The notes below the pieces were generated by a model. That model worked only from the letters and a program-made list of their open reading frames with translations, did not search any database and had not been told where the DNA came from. Source: Gammaproteobacteria bacterium (GTDB lineage Bacteria > Pseudomonadota > Gammaproteobacteria > SZUA-229). Taken from it: 37,496 bases of DNA. The DNA is taken from the NCBI GenBank assembly GCA_024636785.1, contig JAGXGK010000025.1, forward strand, positions 147,476-184,971. Reading direction: 5' to 3'. Position 1 is the stretch's first letter. Each line of letters opens with the position of its first letter. The position numbers and the translations under genes were made by a program. This document shows positions 15,560 through 25,289 of this stretch, one piece after another.

Positions 15560-16707
15560 GTTTTTTTAAAGGGCGAAGCCTCGTGCAGGGTCTGACCATA
15601 CTCCAGCAAGGCCTGCCGTTCGCGCTGTAGAAAGTCGGCGATGGCACCTCTGAAACCTTCGTGGGCGAGGTAGTGGGCGGAGCGGGTTTGGACTGGCAGG
15701 AAGCCGCGCGATATTTTGTGCTCGCCCTGTGCGCCGGGTTCGAAGTGTTGCAGTTTATGCTCGATGCAGTATTCGATGCCGGTGTAGTAACAGACTTCAA
15801 AGTGCAGGCTGTCGTAATCTTCGTAACAGCCCCAGTGGCGACCGTATAAGGTATTGCTGCCGCGAAAACAGATCGCGCCGGCGACTATTCTGTTTTCATG
15901 CCGGGCGAAGATGGCCACCAGTTTATGCGCCATGGCCTGAAAGAACTCGAGGGTGAGGGTGGCTGTGCCCGATTTTTTCATAAAGGTGATCTGGTAAAAA
16001 TGATAGAGCGTTTGCCACTCTTCTTCTGAAAGTTCAGTGCCATTTTTTACGATTACCTGAATGTTTTCATCGCTCACGCGGCGGCGTTCGCGTTTAATGT
16101 TTTTCCGTTTCTTTGAACTCATGGTGACGAGAAAGTCATCAAAGCTGGCGTAGTTCCGGTTCTGCCAGTGAAACTGGTAATCGAAACGTAGCATCATGTT
16201 TTCTTTTTGCAGCGCGGCGATATCGTCCTCTTCGCAGAACAGCCAGTGTGCGCCGGAGAGCTTGTTAGCTTCAACCAGTTTCAGCGCGCCCTGGATTAAT
16301 TGGGCCTTGATGTTTTTATCATTGTTTAACGCGAGCAGGCGCGGGCCTTTGGCCGGGGTGAAGGGAATGCTGATGACCAGTTTCGGGTAGTAGTCCAGAT
16401 TGTTGCGCTGGTAGGCATCGGCCCAGGCCCAGTCGAAAACAAATTCGCCGTAGGAGTTGAACTTGAGGTAGGCCGGGCAGGCACCGATTAATTGATCGTT
16501 ATCGTGCAGGAGAATATGTTGCGGTTGCCAGCCCCAGTTGAGCAGGCAGTCATGTTGCTCCAGCGCACGCAGGAAATCGTATTGAATAAACGGGTTGTCG
16601 TCATCCGCCGATGCATTGACGAGGGCATTCCATTGCGCGGCGTCAACAGTAGACAGTGAATCTACTGTGCTGAGGAACCCGGAACATACTAATGTACCAT
16701 CACGCAT
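15556..16707 (-). CDS. GNAT/FemAB-like acyltransferase (PF04339 type), 5' end rebuilt by a MITE insertion
   Basis: A 383-residue member of the peptidogalycan/FemAB-like GNAT group that commonly sits between trxB and aat. Family marks are [13 protein letters not shown] near the N-terminus, [14 protein letters not shown], and [17 protein letters not shown] near the C-terminus. Substrate unknown. The conserved protein begins at [18 protein letters not shown]. Everything N-terminal to that ([11 protein letters not shown] from the ATG at 16707, or more from a TTG at 16746) is encoded by the mobile element 16675-16850. The original start is the ATG at 16861-16859: removing the element and one CTGAG gives MKLSTVDSL... 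in frame. Expression must now use a start within the element. The old ATG frame ends at TGA 16702-16700, just past ATG 16707, which may allow re-initiation. It could also be a decaying gene. Confidence 0.8.
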   Translation of the reverse strand: MRDGTLVCSGFLSTVDSLSTVDAAQWNALVNASADDDNPFIQYDFLRALEQHDCLLNWGWQPQHILLHDNDQLIGACPAYLKFNSYGEFVFDWAWADAYQRNNLDYYPKLVISIPFTPAKGPRLLALNNDKNIKAQLIQGALKLVEANKLSGAHWLFCEEDDIAALQKENMMLRFDYQFHWQNRNYASFDDFLVTMSSKKRKNIKRERRRVSDENIQVIVKNGTELSEEEWQTLYHFYQITFMKKSGTATLTLEFFQAMAHKLVAIFARHENRIVAGAICFRGSNTLYGRHWGCYEDYDSLHFEVCYYTGIEYCIEHKLQHFEPGAQGEHKISRGFLPVQTRSAHYLAHEGFRGAIADFLQRERQALLEYGQTLHEASPFKKT

Positions 16708-16855
16708 CCCGTCTTCGGACCATCTTTGTCCGCGCCTCAATCGCAAAATCCTCGCCGTAGCCTGCTACGCCTACGGTTTTGCTCAATCGGCGCGACCAAA
16801 TATGACCCAAATCCGGGCACGATCCAGGTACATTAGTATGTTCCGGGTTCCTGAG
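16670..16855. mobile_element. MITE-like palindromic element with 24-bp inverted ends and CTGAG target duplication
   Basis: The element proper is 16675-16850 (176 bp). Its ends, 16675-16698 and 16827-16850, are perfect 24-bp inverted repeats starting gaacccggaacatac. The flanks are the same 5 bases, ctgag, at 16670-16674 and 16851-16855, as expected for a target-site duplication. The interior is also nearly palindromic (for example gcaaaa near 16743 and ttttgc near 16777, and cgtag/ctacg at the centre). It encodes no transposase, so it would need one in trans. It interrupts the 5' end of the GNAT-family gene. Confidence 0.9.
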
Positions 16856-16870
16856 TTTCATTGAAACGGT

Positions 16871-17866
<996 letters not shown>

Positions 17867-17961
17867 TTAAATTGGGTGTTATATTAGCAAATCTTAAATC
17901 ATCTGCGCAGAGTATATTGGTATGAGTGTTTTTAATGTGATATTAAATCTTACAAAAAATA

Positions 17962-18123
17962 TTCACCGCAGAGGCGCAGAGAGCGCAGAGAAAAACTTGA
18001 TCTTTGTGAGTCATAGTTTGTATTAATGTGTATTGTACGTATCAAGATTTAATAACGCAGCTGTCCTTATATTAATTATGGTTTTCTCTGCGTTCTCTGC
18101 GTTCTCTGCGCCTCTGCGGTGAA
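17962..18123. repeat. Intergenic inverted-repeat element (GCAGAGGCGCAGAG family), copy 2
   Basis: The left arm ttcaccgcagaggcgcagag (17962-17981, continuing agcgcagagaaaaac) is matched by the inverted right arm 18081-18123, in which the gttctctgc unit is repeated once more than in the left arm. The centre is about 80 bases. It lies between the divergent trxB and ald genes. Same family as 10024-10156, with an internal 8-base tandem expansion. Confidence 0.85.
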
Positions 18124-18171
18124 CCGTTTTTTGAACTATCAATAAATTTATTTAATGGAGACGAATCGCTA

Positions 18172-19254
18172 ATGAAAATAGGAATACCAAAAGAGACCAT
18201 GCAGGGTGAAGGCCGTGTGGCTCTGGTGCCGGTGGATTGCCGGATGCTGGTGGCTGATGGGCAGTCTGTTTATATCGAGACAGGCGCCGGTGTGAACAGT
18301 GGTTATGCCGATACGGATTATGTAGCGGCGGGGGTTGAGGTGCTCGATTCAGCCGCAGCACTGTATGCGGCGGCAGAGCTGGTGGTGAAGGTGAAGCAGC
18401 CTCTGGCGCACGATCTGCAATATCTGCGCAGCGATCATTTGCTGTTCAGCTATCTGCATCTGGCGGCGGATGCGGCATTAGTGCAGGCTTTGTGTACACT
18501 GGGGCTGACGGCCATCCCCTTTGAGGCGGTGGCCGATAGCAATGGCGGGTATCCCTTGCTGGCACCGATGAGTGCGATTGCCGGGCGTTTGTCGATTATC
18601 CGGGGCGCCCGTTTGCTGTTTAGCTCGACCGGTGGACGCGGGGTGTTGCTGGGCGGTGTTGATGGTGCCGAGCGCGGACGGGTGATGGTGCTGGGCGCGG
18701 GGGTGGCAGGCAGTCATGCGGTGAGCACCGCGCTGGGGCTGGAGGCTGAGGTGCACGTTTTCGATCTGCACGAAGCGAGACTGGCGCAGTTGCACAGCCG
18801 CTATCCGGCGCTCATTACCCATGTATCAACACCCGAGGTTATCGCCCGGGAATGCCGGCAGGCCGATCTAGTGGTGGGGGCGGTGATGGTGGCGGGGCGT
18901 CGAGCGCCGGTGGTTCTGAGCCGTACCATGATCGCCACCATGGCGGAAGGCAGCGTGATTGTTGATATCGCCATTGATCAGGGCGGCTGCGTGGAGGGCA
19001 TCAGGCCGACCGGCTCGAATGAGCTGGTGTATGCCGAGCAGGGTGTGATTCATTCTGCGGTGCCCAATATGCCGGGTGCGGTGCCGCGTACCGCTTCCCA
19101 GTCACTGTCTTCGGTGGTCGCACCCTATGTGCAACGGCTGGCCGCTGGAGGACTGGACGCTGAGGCGGCGTTGCAGCAGGCGGTGGCCGTTTCGGCCGGG
19201 CAGGTGGTTGATCCGGTTTTGCAGGAAGAACTACGCGCAGGGGTGAATCGCTAG
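18172..19254 (+). CDS. ald: Alanine dehydrogenase
   Basis: NAD-dependent oxidative deamination of L-alanine to pyruvate and ammonium, or the reverse. The 360-residue protein has the family start MKIGIPKETMQGEGRVALVP, the substrate-binding VVKVKQP (lysine) and FSYLHLAAD (histidine) segments, the glycine-rich NAD motif VMVLGAGVAGSHAV, and the conserved HSAVPNMPGAVPRTAS. It is about ten residues shorter than typical Ald. It sits alone between trxB and ftsK, with an inverted-repeat element upstream and a MITE-like element whose target duplication includes the ald TAG stop codon downstream. Codon use is noticeably richer in G and C than in neighbouring genes, and acquisition by transfer is possible. 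Confidence 0.94.
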   Translation: MKIGIPKETMQGEGRVALVPVDCRMLVADGQSVYIETGAGVNSGYADTDYVAAGVEVLDSAAALYAAAELVVKVKQPLAHDLQYLRSDHLLFSYLHLAADAALVQALCTLGLTAIPFEAVADSNGGYPLLAPMSAIAGRLSIIRGARLLFSSTGGRGVLLGGVDGAERGRVMVLGAGVAGSHAVSTALGLEAEVHVFDLHEARLAQLHSRYPALITHVSTPEVIARECRQADLVVGAVMVAGRRAPVVLSRTMIATMAEGSVIVDIAIDQGGCVEGIRPTGSNELVYAEQGVIHSAVPNMPGAVPRTASQSLSSVVAPYVQRLAAGGLDAEAALQQAVAVSAGQVVDPVLQEELRAGVNR

Positions 19255-19523
19255 GACTGCCCATTACCCATAAGTCGTGTATCAGGGCCCCGCAAAAGCA
19301 CCAAGGCAAGGCGCGGCCCGCCGGGAATGACCGTACCCTTGCCAAGGGCTGAAACGCGGCATTGGCGCTTTTGCGAGGCTCCCTTCGGGCAAGCCAGTGA
19401 CCCGTCATCTGCTGTGTTGCGAAGGCTTGAAAGGACTACGGCCATTCCTGCGCCATCGCGCCTTGCATCTGACGGGTCACTGACTTGCTGATGCGCAACT
19501 TATGGGTAATGGGCAGTGCTAGG
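19250..19523. mobile_element. MITE-like element with 20-bp inverted ends and GCTAGG target duplication
   Basis: The element is 19256-19517 (262 bp), with perfect 20-bp inverted ends (actgcccattacccataagt at 19256-19275 and its complement at 19498-19517). The 6 bases gctagg flank it at 19250-19255 and 19518-19523 (a seventh base also agrees). Internal inverted pairs include 19291-19299/19367-19375, 19306-19315/19457-19466 and 19396-19407/19470-19481. No protein of its own is apparent. The left duplication contains the TAG stop of ald, so the insertion kept the protein end intact. Confidence 0.88.
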
Positions 19524-19576
19524 AACCCTCGCTTCAATCCCCCTAAAACCGAAAACCTTCTGGCAATAAAACTGGG

Positions 19577-19582
19577 TATAAT
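19577..19582 (+). promoter_or_regulatory. Candidate -10 box for ftsK
   Basis: A perfect TATAAT lies 57 bases before the ftsK start codon and just after the right end of the MITE-like element. There is no clear -35 box at normal spacing. If this is the ftsK promoter, the element inserted immediately upstream of it. Confidence 0.4.
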
Positions 19583-19638
19583 GAGCGGAATTTCGGAGCA
19601 GTCGCTCCATCATTTTTTAACTGGATTGGGATACTGGA

Positions 19639-21969
19639 TTGGCTCAAGCACGCCGTAAAAAAGCAGCAATCACCACAGGCGTCGGCCTTAGTTCGCATAT
19701 TCAGCACGGATTGCGCGAAGGCGCCATGCTGGTGCTCAGCGCGATTGCCCTGTTTTTACTGACTGCCTTTGTGACTTACCATGTGGACGACCCGGGCTGG
19801 TCGTACACCGGCATGCGCGAGGGCGTGCACAATGCCGCCGGTGTGGTCGGCGCCTGGTTTGCCGATGTTCTGTTCAGTCTGTTCGGTTATCTCTCTTATC
19901 TACTGCCGGTGATCATTGCCTACAGTGGCTGGCTGGTTCTGCGCGGTGGGCGTGAGCAGCGGGAGATGGTCTTTCATGTGCTGGCGATCCGCTGGGCCGG
20001 TTTTTTTGTCACCCTGGCAGCGGGTTGCGCGCTCGCCAGCATTCATTTTTCCATACCTGAAACGGCATTACCTCTGGACGGCGGTGGCATTCTGGGGCGC
20101 TGGCTCGGTGATGCCATGGCCGGGGTGCTGGGGCTGCTGGGTTCAACCCTGATTCTACTGGCGGGGTTGCTGGCCGGCATTACCCTGTTCAGTGGCATCT
20201 CGTGGTTTACCGTGATCGATTTCATCGGCGCCACCGGCCTGGCCATATTCAGCTTCATTCGAAACAACGTGCATGCACTGATAGAGCGCATACAGGAGCG
20301 AAAAGCCGGTGAAGTGGCCAAGCTGCATCGCAATGAGGGTTTTGAAGCGGATAAAAAGAAAACCGCAGTGCGTGAAGCCAGTGGCGTCAGCAAGGTACGC
20401 ATCGAACCCACGGTCAAGAAGGTCGAAATTTCCGAGCGTATGGATCGCGAAAAACAGATCGCGTTGTTTGATGGACCGGTCGATTCCGAACTGCCCGCGC
20501 TACGCCTGCTTGATCCGCCGCTGCCTCACAAGCAAAGCTACTCGAAGGAGGCGCTGGAGGCGTTGTCGCGTCTGGTGGAGATCAAACTGGGCGATTTTAA
20601 TATTGAGGTGCAGGTGGTGGCGGTTCATCCCGGGCCGGTTATTACCCGTTTTGAAATGGAGCTGGCACCGGGCATCAAAGCCAGCAAGATTACTGCCCTG
20701 TCCAAAGATCTGGCGCGTTCTTTATCGGTTGTGAGCGTGCTGGTGGTTGAGGTGATTCCCGGTAAATCACTGGTCGGACTGGAGATTCCCAACGAGAGCA
20801 AGGAGATTGTTTCGCTCAGTGAAATCCTCATGTCCAGAGAGTTCGATAAATCCGCTTCACCGCTGACCATCGGTCTGGGCAAGGACATTGGCGGACACCC
20901 GGTGGTGGCCGATCTGGCCAAAATGCCGCATCTGCTGGTGGCCGGCACCACCGGTGCGGGTAAGTCGGTATGCCTGAACGCGATGCTGATGAGTCTGCTT
21001 TACAAGAGCAAACCTTCGGAAGTGCGCATGATTCTGATCGACCCCAAAATGCTGGAACTGAATGTATACGATGGCATTCCGCATCTGCTGGCACCGGTGG
21101 TGGTGGATATGAAAGAGGCCGCCAACGCGTTGCGCTGGTGCGTGGGGGAAATGGAGAATCGTTATTCCCTGATGTCGGCGCTGGGAGTGAGAAACATCAC
21201 TGGTTACAACCGCAAGGTTAAAGAGGCTATTGATGCCGGCACACCTATTGATGACCCCCTGTTTGACCCCGAACACGCCGCTCCCGGCGCACAGCCGATA
21301 CCCTTGCAGCCGCTGCCCTACATTGTGATTGTGGTGGATGAGTTTGCCGATCTGTTTATGGTCGTGGGCAAGAAAATCGAGGAGCTGATTGCCCGTATTA
21401 CCCAGAAGGCTCGAGCCTCGGGCATCCACCTTATTCTGGCGACCCAACGGCCTTCGGTGGATGTGATTACCGGCCTGATCAAGGCGAATATTCCTACCCG
21501 TATCGCGTTTCAGGTCTCTTCGCGTGTGGATTCGCGTACCATTCTTGATCAGATGGGTGCCGAGCAGTTACTGGGGCACGGCGACATGCTGTATCTGGAA
21601 AGCGGCAAGAGCATGCCCACCCGTATCCACGGCGCCTTTGTTGATGACCATGAAGTGCACAAGGTGGTCGATCACCTCAAGCTGCAGGGCGAGGCTGATT
21701 ACATCGAAGAAATTCTGAAGGAGAATCAGGGCGTGTTGCCGGGCGAGGCACGTGCTTCGGACGAGGACATCGATATCCTCTATGATGAAGCGGTGCGTAT
21801 TGTCACTGAAACGCGCAAAGCCTCGATTTCTTATGTGCAGCGGCGTTTGAAGATAGGCTACAACCGCGCCGCGCGCATGATCGAAGAGATGGAAAATTCC
21901 GGTGTGGTAAGCGAAACACAGTCCAATGGTTCGCGTGAAGTGCTCGCGCCACCACCGCCTGAGCTCTGA
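19639..21969 (+). CDS. ftsK: DNA translocase FtsK
   Basis: Septum-located ATPase that pumps chromosome ends apart and activates dif recombination. Residues 1-200 hold about four transmembrane helices ([17 protein letters not shown] and following). A short linker (about 205-300) replaces the long E. coli linker, so the protein is 776 rather than about 1330 residues. The motor domain has Walker [10 protein letters not shown] (residues 435-443) and the Walker B region [11 protein letters not shown] (about 562-572), then [19 protein letters not shown]. The C-terminal gamma domain (about 710-770, [24 protein letters not shown]) reads KOPS sequences. The start is TTG at 19639, because it gives the normal MAQARRKK basic start; no ATG fits better. 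lolA and rarA follow in the classical order. Confidence 0.96.
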   Translation: MAQARRKKAAITTGVGLSSHIQHGLREGAMLVLSAIALFLLTAFVTYHVDDPGWSYTGMREGVHNAAGVVGAWFADVLFSLFGYLSYLLPVIIAYSGWLVLRGGREQREMVFHVLAIRWAGFFVTLAAGCALASIHFSIPETALPLDGGGILGRWLGDAMAGVLGLLGSTLILLAGLLAGITLFSGISWFTVIDFIGATGLAIFSFIRNNVHALIERIQERKAGEVAKLHRNEGFEADKKKTAVREASGVSKVRIEPTVKKVEISERMDREKQIALFDGPVDSELPALRLLDPPLPHKQSYSKEALEALSRLVEIKLGDFNIEVQVVAVHPGPVITRFEMELAPGIKASKITALSKDLARSLSVVSVLVVEVIPGKSLVGLEIPNESKEIVSLSEILMSREFDKSASPLTIGLGKDIGGHPVVADLAKMPHLLVAGTTGAGKSVCLNAMLMSLLYKSKPSEVRMILIDPKMLELNVYDGIPHLLAPVVVDMKEAANALRWCVGEMENRYSLMSALGVRNITGYNRKVKEAIDAGTPIDDPLFDPEHAAPGAQPIPLQPLPYIVIVVDEFADLFMVVGKKIEELIARITQKARASGIHLILATQRPSVDVITGLIKANIPTRIAFQVSSRVDSRTILDQMGAEQLLGHGDMLYLESGKSMPTRIHGAFVDDHEVHKVVDHLKLQGEADYIEEILKENQGVLPGEARASDEDIDILYDEAVRIVTETRKASISYVQRRLKIGYNRAARMIEEMENSGVVSETQSNGSREVLAPPPPEL

Positions 21970-21971
21970 TC

Positions 21972-22073
21972 ATTCACTGCAGAGATAAAGCAAAATTGCA
22001 CTTAAATGCGTATTTGTTGTCAGTTTTAATGTGCACATGAATACTGAATAGCACAACAGGTTTTTCTCTGCGG
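21972..22073. repeat. Degenerate inverted-repeat element between ftsK and lolA
   Basis: The arms attcactgcagaga (21972-21985) and tttttctctgcgg (22061-22073) resemble shortened ends of the GCAGAGGCGCAGAG elements at 10024-10156 and 17962-18123, with the middle of the arm missing. The position, between genes, is also the same. It may be a decayed member. Confidence 0.45.
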
Positions 22074-22128
22074 CAACCACGTTGTTTGTTCTATTAATAA
22101 TTAACGCTATCTGATTAAACCCAAACCA

Positions 22129-22779
22129 ATGCACTTTTTAACTATGATTTTTTTACCGCATCGCTTCTTAAATTTGATTTTTTTAGGCCTGCTGGCTTTA
22201 CCGCTCACGGTGCAGGCCGGGGAGGGTGAGCGCCTGCTTGAGCGTTTTCTGAAAGAATCGAAAACCATGTCGGCGGATTTTCAGCAGACCTTGCGCGCCG
22301 ATGACAATGAAGTAATGCAGCAATCGAAGGGGCATTTCTATTTAAGCCGCCCGGGTCGGTTTCGCTGGAACTATACCGAGCCTTATGTGCAGCAAATCGT
22401 CTCTGATGGTGAGAAGGTCTGGATCTATGATGTTGATTTACAGCAGGTTACGGTACAGCCACAGTCGGCATCTGCCAACAATACGCCCATGGCGCTGATG
22501 GAAGGCAAGCTGCAACTGGAAGAGGCTTATGAGGTCACTGAGCTGGATCATCGTGACGGCATTTACCGGCTAAGGCTTTCCAATAAATTAAAGGATGTTG
22601 ATTTTTCGGAGCTGATTGTGGGCGTTGATCAGCGGGGCTTGAAGTTCATGCAGCTCAGGGATCAGTTCGAACAGACCACTGATATCGTATTTGAAGCGCG
22701 GGCGCTGAATGAAAAGCTGCCCAATGAGCTGTTTGAGTTTACGCCACCGGAGGGTGTTGACGTTTACGGTAATCTGTAA
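22129..22779 (+). CDS. lolA: Outer-membrane lipoprotein carrier protein LolA
   Basis: Periplasmic chaperone that takes lipoproteins from LolCDE and hands them to LolB at the outer membrane. The signal peptide is residues 1-30 (cleavage after LTVQA). The mature part shows the family pattern: MSADFQQTLRADDNEVMQQSKGHFYLSRPGRFRWNY, the QIVSDGEKVWIYDVDLQQVTVQ block, and the C-terminal NELFEFTPPEGVDVYGNL. Full length (216). Its stop shares one base with the rarA start (TAATG at 22777-22781), so the two are translationally coupled. The ftsK-lolA-rarA order is standard in gammaproteobacteria. Confidence 0.95.
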   Translation: MHFLTMIFLPHRFLNLIFLGLLALPLTVQAGEGERLLERFLKESKTMSADFQQTLRADDNEVMQQSKGHFYLSRPGRFRWNYTEPYVQQIVSDGEKVWIYDVDLQQVTVQPQSASANNTPMALMEGKLQLEEAYEVTELDHRDGIYRLRLSNKLKDVDFSELIVGVDQRGLKFMQLRDQFEQTTDIVFEARALNEKLPNELFEFTPPEGVDVYGNL

Positions 22780-24110
22780 TGGCTGATCTGCTAACGACGG
22801 CGAGCCATCATACACCTTATCGGCCCCTGGCCGACCGCATGCGGCCGGTGAGTCTGGATGACTTTTATGGTCAGCAGCACATGCTGGATGAAAAGGGCGT
22901 ATTACGACAGGCGCTCGAAGCCGGCAGTCTTCACTCCATGGTGTTCTGGGGGCCGCCCGGCACCGGTAAAACCACGCTGGCGAGAATCATTGCGCACTAT
23001 TCCGATGCCGCCTTTATCAGCCTTTCCGCTGTGTTCTCCGGCGTTAAGGATATTCGCGCGGCCATCGAGCAGGCCAAACAGCACCGCGCTGAAGGGCGAT
23101 TGACCATTCTGTTCGTTGATGAGGTGCACCGTTTCAACAAGTCGCAGCAGGATGCTTTTCTGCCCTATATTGAAGATGGCACCCTCTATTTTATTGGCGC
23201 GACCACGGAAAATCCTTCCTTTGAACTGAATAACGCGCTGCTCTCGCGGGTTAAAACCTATGTGTTGAAAAGTCTGCCGCCCGAGGAGATCAAGCGCTTA
23301 TTGCAGCGCGCTTTGCAGCATGAAGCCGGTCTGGCGAATGATCATATCGATATTGAAGACAGCGAGCTGGATGCATTGGCGCAGATTGCCGACGGCGATG
23401 CCCGGCGGGCGCTGAATTTTCTTGAGATTGCCGCTGATCTGGCCGAGCCAGCCGATAACGGTCAGCGCCTGATTACGCGTGCCATTGTGCAGGAGGTTAG
23501 TGCACAAAGTCTGCGCCGGTTCGACAAGGGCGGCGACGCCTTTTATGAGCAGATTTCAGCCCTGCATAAATCCGTGCGCGGCAGTAACCCCGATGCCTCC
23601 CTGTACTGGTTTGCGCGCATGATTGATGGCGGCTGTGATCCACTGTATGTGGCGCGGCGGGTGGTGCGCATCGCCTCTGAAGATATCGGCAATGCCGATC
23701 CGCGCGGTTTGCAGCTCGCTCTGGATGCCTGGCAGACTTATGAACGTCTCGGCAGCCCCGAAGGCGAGCTGGCGATTGCGCAGGCGATTGTCTATCTGGC
23801 CAGCACTGCCAAAAGCAATGCGGTGTATATGGCGTGGAATGAGGCTTTGGCCGATGCCCGCCAGTCGGGCAGTCTGGAAGTGCCGATGCACATTCGTAAC
23901 GCACCCACCGGCTTGATGAAGGATATGGGCTATGGCGAAAACTACCGCTATGCACATAATGAAGCAGAAGCTTTTGCTGCGGGGGAGACCTATTTTCCCG
24001 AAACGATGGGAGAGCGGGTCTATTATCAGCCGGTGGAGCGGGGGCTGGAGCTTAAAATTAAAGAGAAACTGGAGCGGCTCAGGGCGAAAAATAATGTGTC
24101 CAGGAAATGA
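22779..24110 (+). CDS. rarA: Replication-associated recombination protein A (RarA/MgsA)
   Basis: AAA+ ATPase related to clamp loaders that acts at stalled replication forks. The 443-residue sequence has LADRMRPVSLDDFYGQQHML, Walker A WGPPGTGKTTLARII, Walker B LFVDEVHRFNKSQQDAFLP, sensor 1 GATTENPSFELNNALLSR, and sensor 2 GDARRALNFLE. The C-terminal tetramerisation part includes ASLYWFARMIDGGCDPLYVARRVVRIASEDIGNADP and the conserved HIRNAPTGLMKDMGYGENYRYAHN. Complete and intact. Overlaps lolA by one base. Convergent with the response-regulator gene that begins the chemosensory region. Confidence 0.96.
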   Translation: MADLLTTASHHTPYRPLADRMRPVSLDDFYGQQHMLDEKGVLRQALEAGSLHSMVFWGPPGTGKTTLARIIAHYSDAAFISLSAVFSGVKDIRAAIEQAKQHRAEGRLTILFVDEVHRFNKSQQDAFLPYIEDGTLYFIGATTENPSFELNNALLSRVKTYVLKSLPPEEIKRLLQRALQHEAGLANDHIDIEDSELDALAQIADGDARRALNFLEIAADLAEPADNGQRLITRAIVQEVSAQSLRRFDKGGDAFYEQISALHKSVRGSNPDASLYWFARMIDGGCDPLYVARRVVRIASEDIGNADPRGLQLALDAWQTYERLGSPEGELAIAQAIVYLASTAKSNAVYMAWNEALADARQSGSLEVPMHIRNAPTGLMKDMGYGENYRYAHNEAEAFAAGETYFPETMGERVYYQPVERGLELKIKEKLERLRAKNNVSRK

Positions 24111-24132
24111 CCGGTTGAATTAGGATTCTGGA

Positions 24133-24504
24133 TTAAGGGGGGAGTATCTTGTTGACGATATTCAGCACCCGATTAGGCTGGATGGGTTTGGTGATCCAGG
24201 CATCGGTAGAGACAGATTCGCCATCTTCCAGCCTTTCCTGCTCGTTTTCGGTGGTGAGCATGCAAATAGGTGTATAAGCATGATCCTCGAGTTTTCTAAT
24301 TTCCCAGATGAACTCAATGCCGTCCATATTGGGCATATTCAGATCGGTAATAACCAGATCAACCTTTTCGCCGCTATTGAGAATGGCCATGCCTTCAACT
24401 CCATCGCTGGCGGTCAGAATGTTGTAACCTGCTACTTTTAAAACAGTTTTCATGACAGCCAGAATGGACCGGGTATCATCAACGATTAAAATAGTTTTTG
24501 CCAT
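24133..24504 (-). CDS. CheY-like single-domain response regulator (minus strand)
   Basis: A 123-residue stand-alone receiver domain. It has the acidic pair DD at residues 9-10, the phospho-acceptor Asp54 in VITDLNMPNMDG, a threonine of the CMLTTENE segment, and the conserved lysine in WITKPIQPN. There is no output domain, so it acts by binding a partner, as CheY does. I chose the ATG at 24504 because gaggggtt precedes it; a TTG twelve bases upstream would include that ribosome-binding site. It is transcribed away from the large chemosensory operon but shares its upstream region, and is probably part of the same signalling system. Confidence 0.9.
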   Translation of the reverse strand: MAKTILIVDDTRSILAVMKTVLKVAGYNILTASDGVEGMAILNSGEKVDLVITDLNMPNMDGIEFIWEIRKLEDHAYTPICMLTTENEQERLEDGESVSTDAWITKPIQPNRVLNIVNKILPP

Positions 24505-24858
24505 ATAACCCCTCAAATAAAATATATTTACGTATATTATGATTATTCTATAGTACTGTCTGCGCTCTGACCAGTATGGATTCTAGATACAGCTTTGATG
24601 TATATCCAGCACTATTAGTAATATATAATCAAATGAGATTTGGTCAGGAAAATACTTTACATTTAATTAGACAGGCTTTAAATCCCATTTGATTTTACAG
24701 AGCATTGAGTTTCCCAACTAGTGGTTTATTCATAAATCTTATAATAATGAAAATAAAACTTTTCTGCGTGAGGAATTTCATGCGAAATGACCATATCTGA
24801 CTATAATTAAAATTTATAGAATCATATTCTTAAAAATACGACGAGGCAGAATAATATT
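24505..24858. other. Divergent regulatory region between two CheY-like genes
   Basis: This AT-rich spacer of about 350 bases must hold promoters for both the minus-strand regulator and the chemosensory operon. On the plus strand a perfect TATAAT (24802-24807) lies 51 bases before the first operon gene, without a good -35 box. An imperfect inverted repeat (24628-24638 against 24683-24693, atcaaatgaga/tcccatttgat) could be an operator. No sigma-28 or sigma-54 consensus promoter was seen. No gene is apparent. Confidence 0.5.
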
Positions 24859-25218
24859 ATGGCAAGTATATTATTAGTGGACGATTCAGCATCCATGCGT
24901 GAAATGGTTTCTTTTACCCTGAAGGGGGCGGGGCATGATGTCAGTGAAGCCGAGGATGGCGTTGAGGCCCTTGAATTTGCTAAAAAAACTGCCGTCGACC
25001 TGGTTGTTACTGACGTCAATATGCCCAATATGGACGGAATTACGCTAACGGCAGAGCTACGTAAGCTGGATAGCTACAAATTTAATCCGATATTGATTCT
25101 GACCACCGAAACGGGTTCAGTGAGAAAGGAGCAGGGGAAGGTTGCAGGAGCCACCGGTTGGATAGAAAAGCCTTTCGACCCGGATCATCTGCTCGGCACT
25201 ATTAACAGGGTGTTGTAG
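24859..25218 (+). CDS. cheY: CheY-like single-domain response regulator
   Basis: A 119-residue receiver domain with no output domain: acidic residues Asp8 and Asp9 (LLVDDSASMREM), phospho-acceptor Asp52 (VVTDVNMPNMDG), LTTETG with the conserved threonine, and the lysine of IEKPFDPD. Its sequence and length are those of a CheY, and it is placed directly before cheA, so it is the likely direct phosphoryl acceptor of the kinase. No flagellar gene is nearby, so its target (flagellar switch, pilus machinery or another effector) is not shown by the sequence. It may also be a phosphate sink, since a second CheY-like gene is divergent. Confidence 0.92.
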   Translation: MASILLVDDSASMREMVSFTLKGAGHDVSEAEDGVEALEFAKKTAVDLVVTDVNMPNMDGITLTAELRKLDSYKFNPILILTTETGSVRKEQGKVAGATGWIEKPFDPDHLLGTINRVL

Positions 25219-25289
25219 TAATTGTGGATATAAGACGCTCACGCCTTATTGTTATTTAATTAATTTTATCCGACAAAAGAAGCTGCCAG

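Noticed and set aside
16595-16864. 89-residue plus-strand frame across the MITE-like element
   Set aside because: It spans the element and antisense of the GNAT-family gene; the composition is not protein-like and it begins inside another gene.
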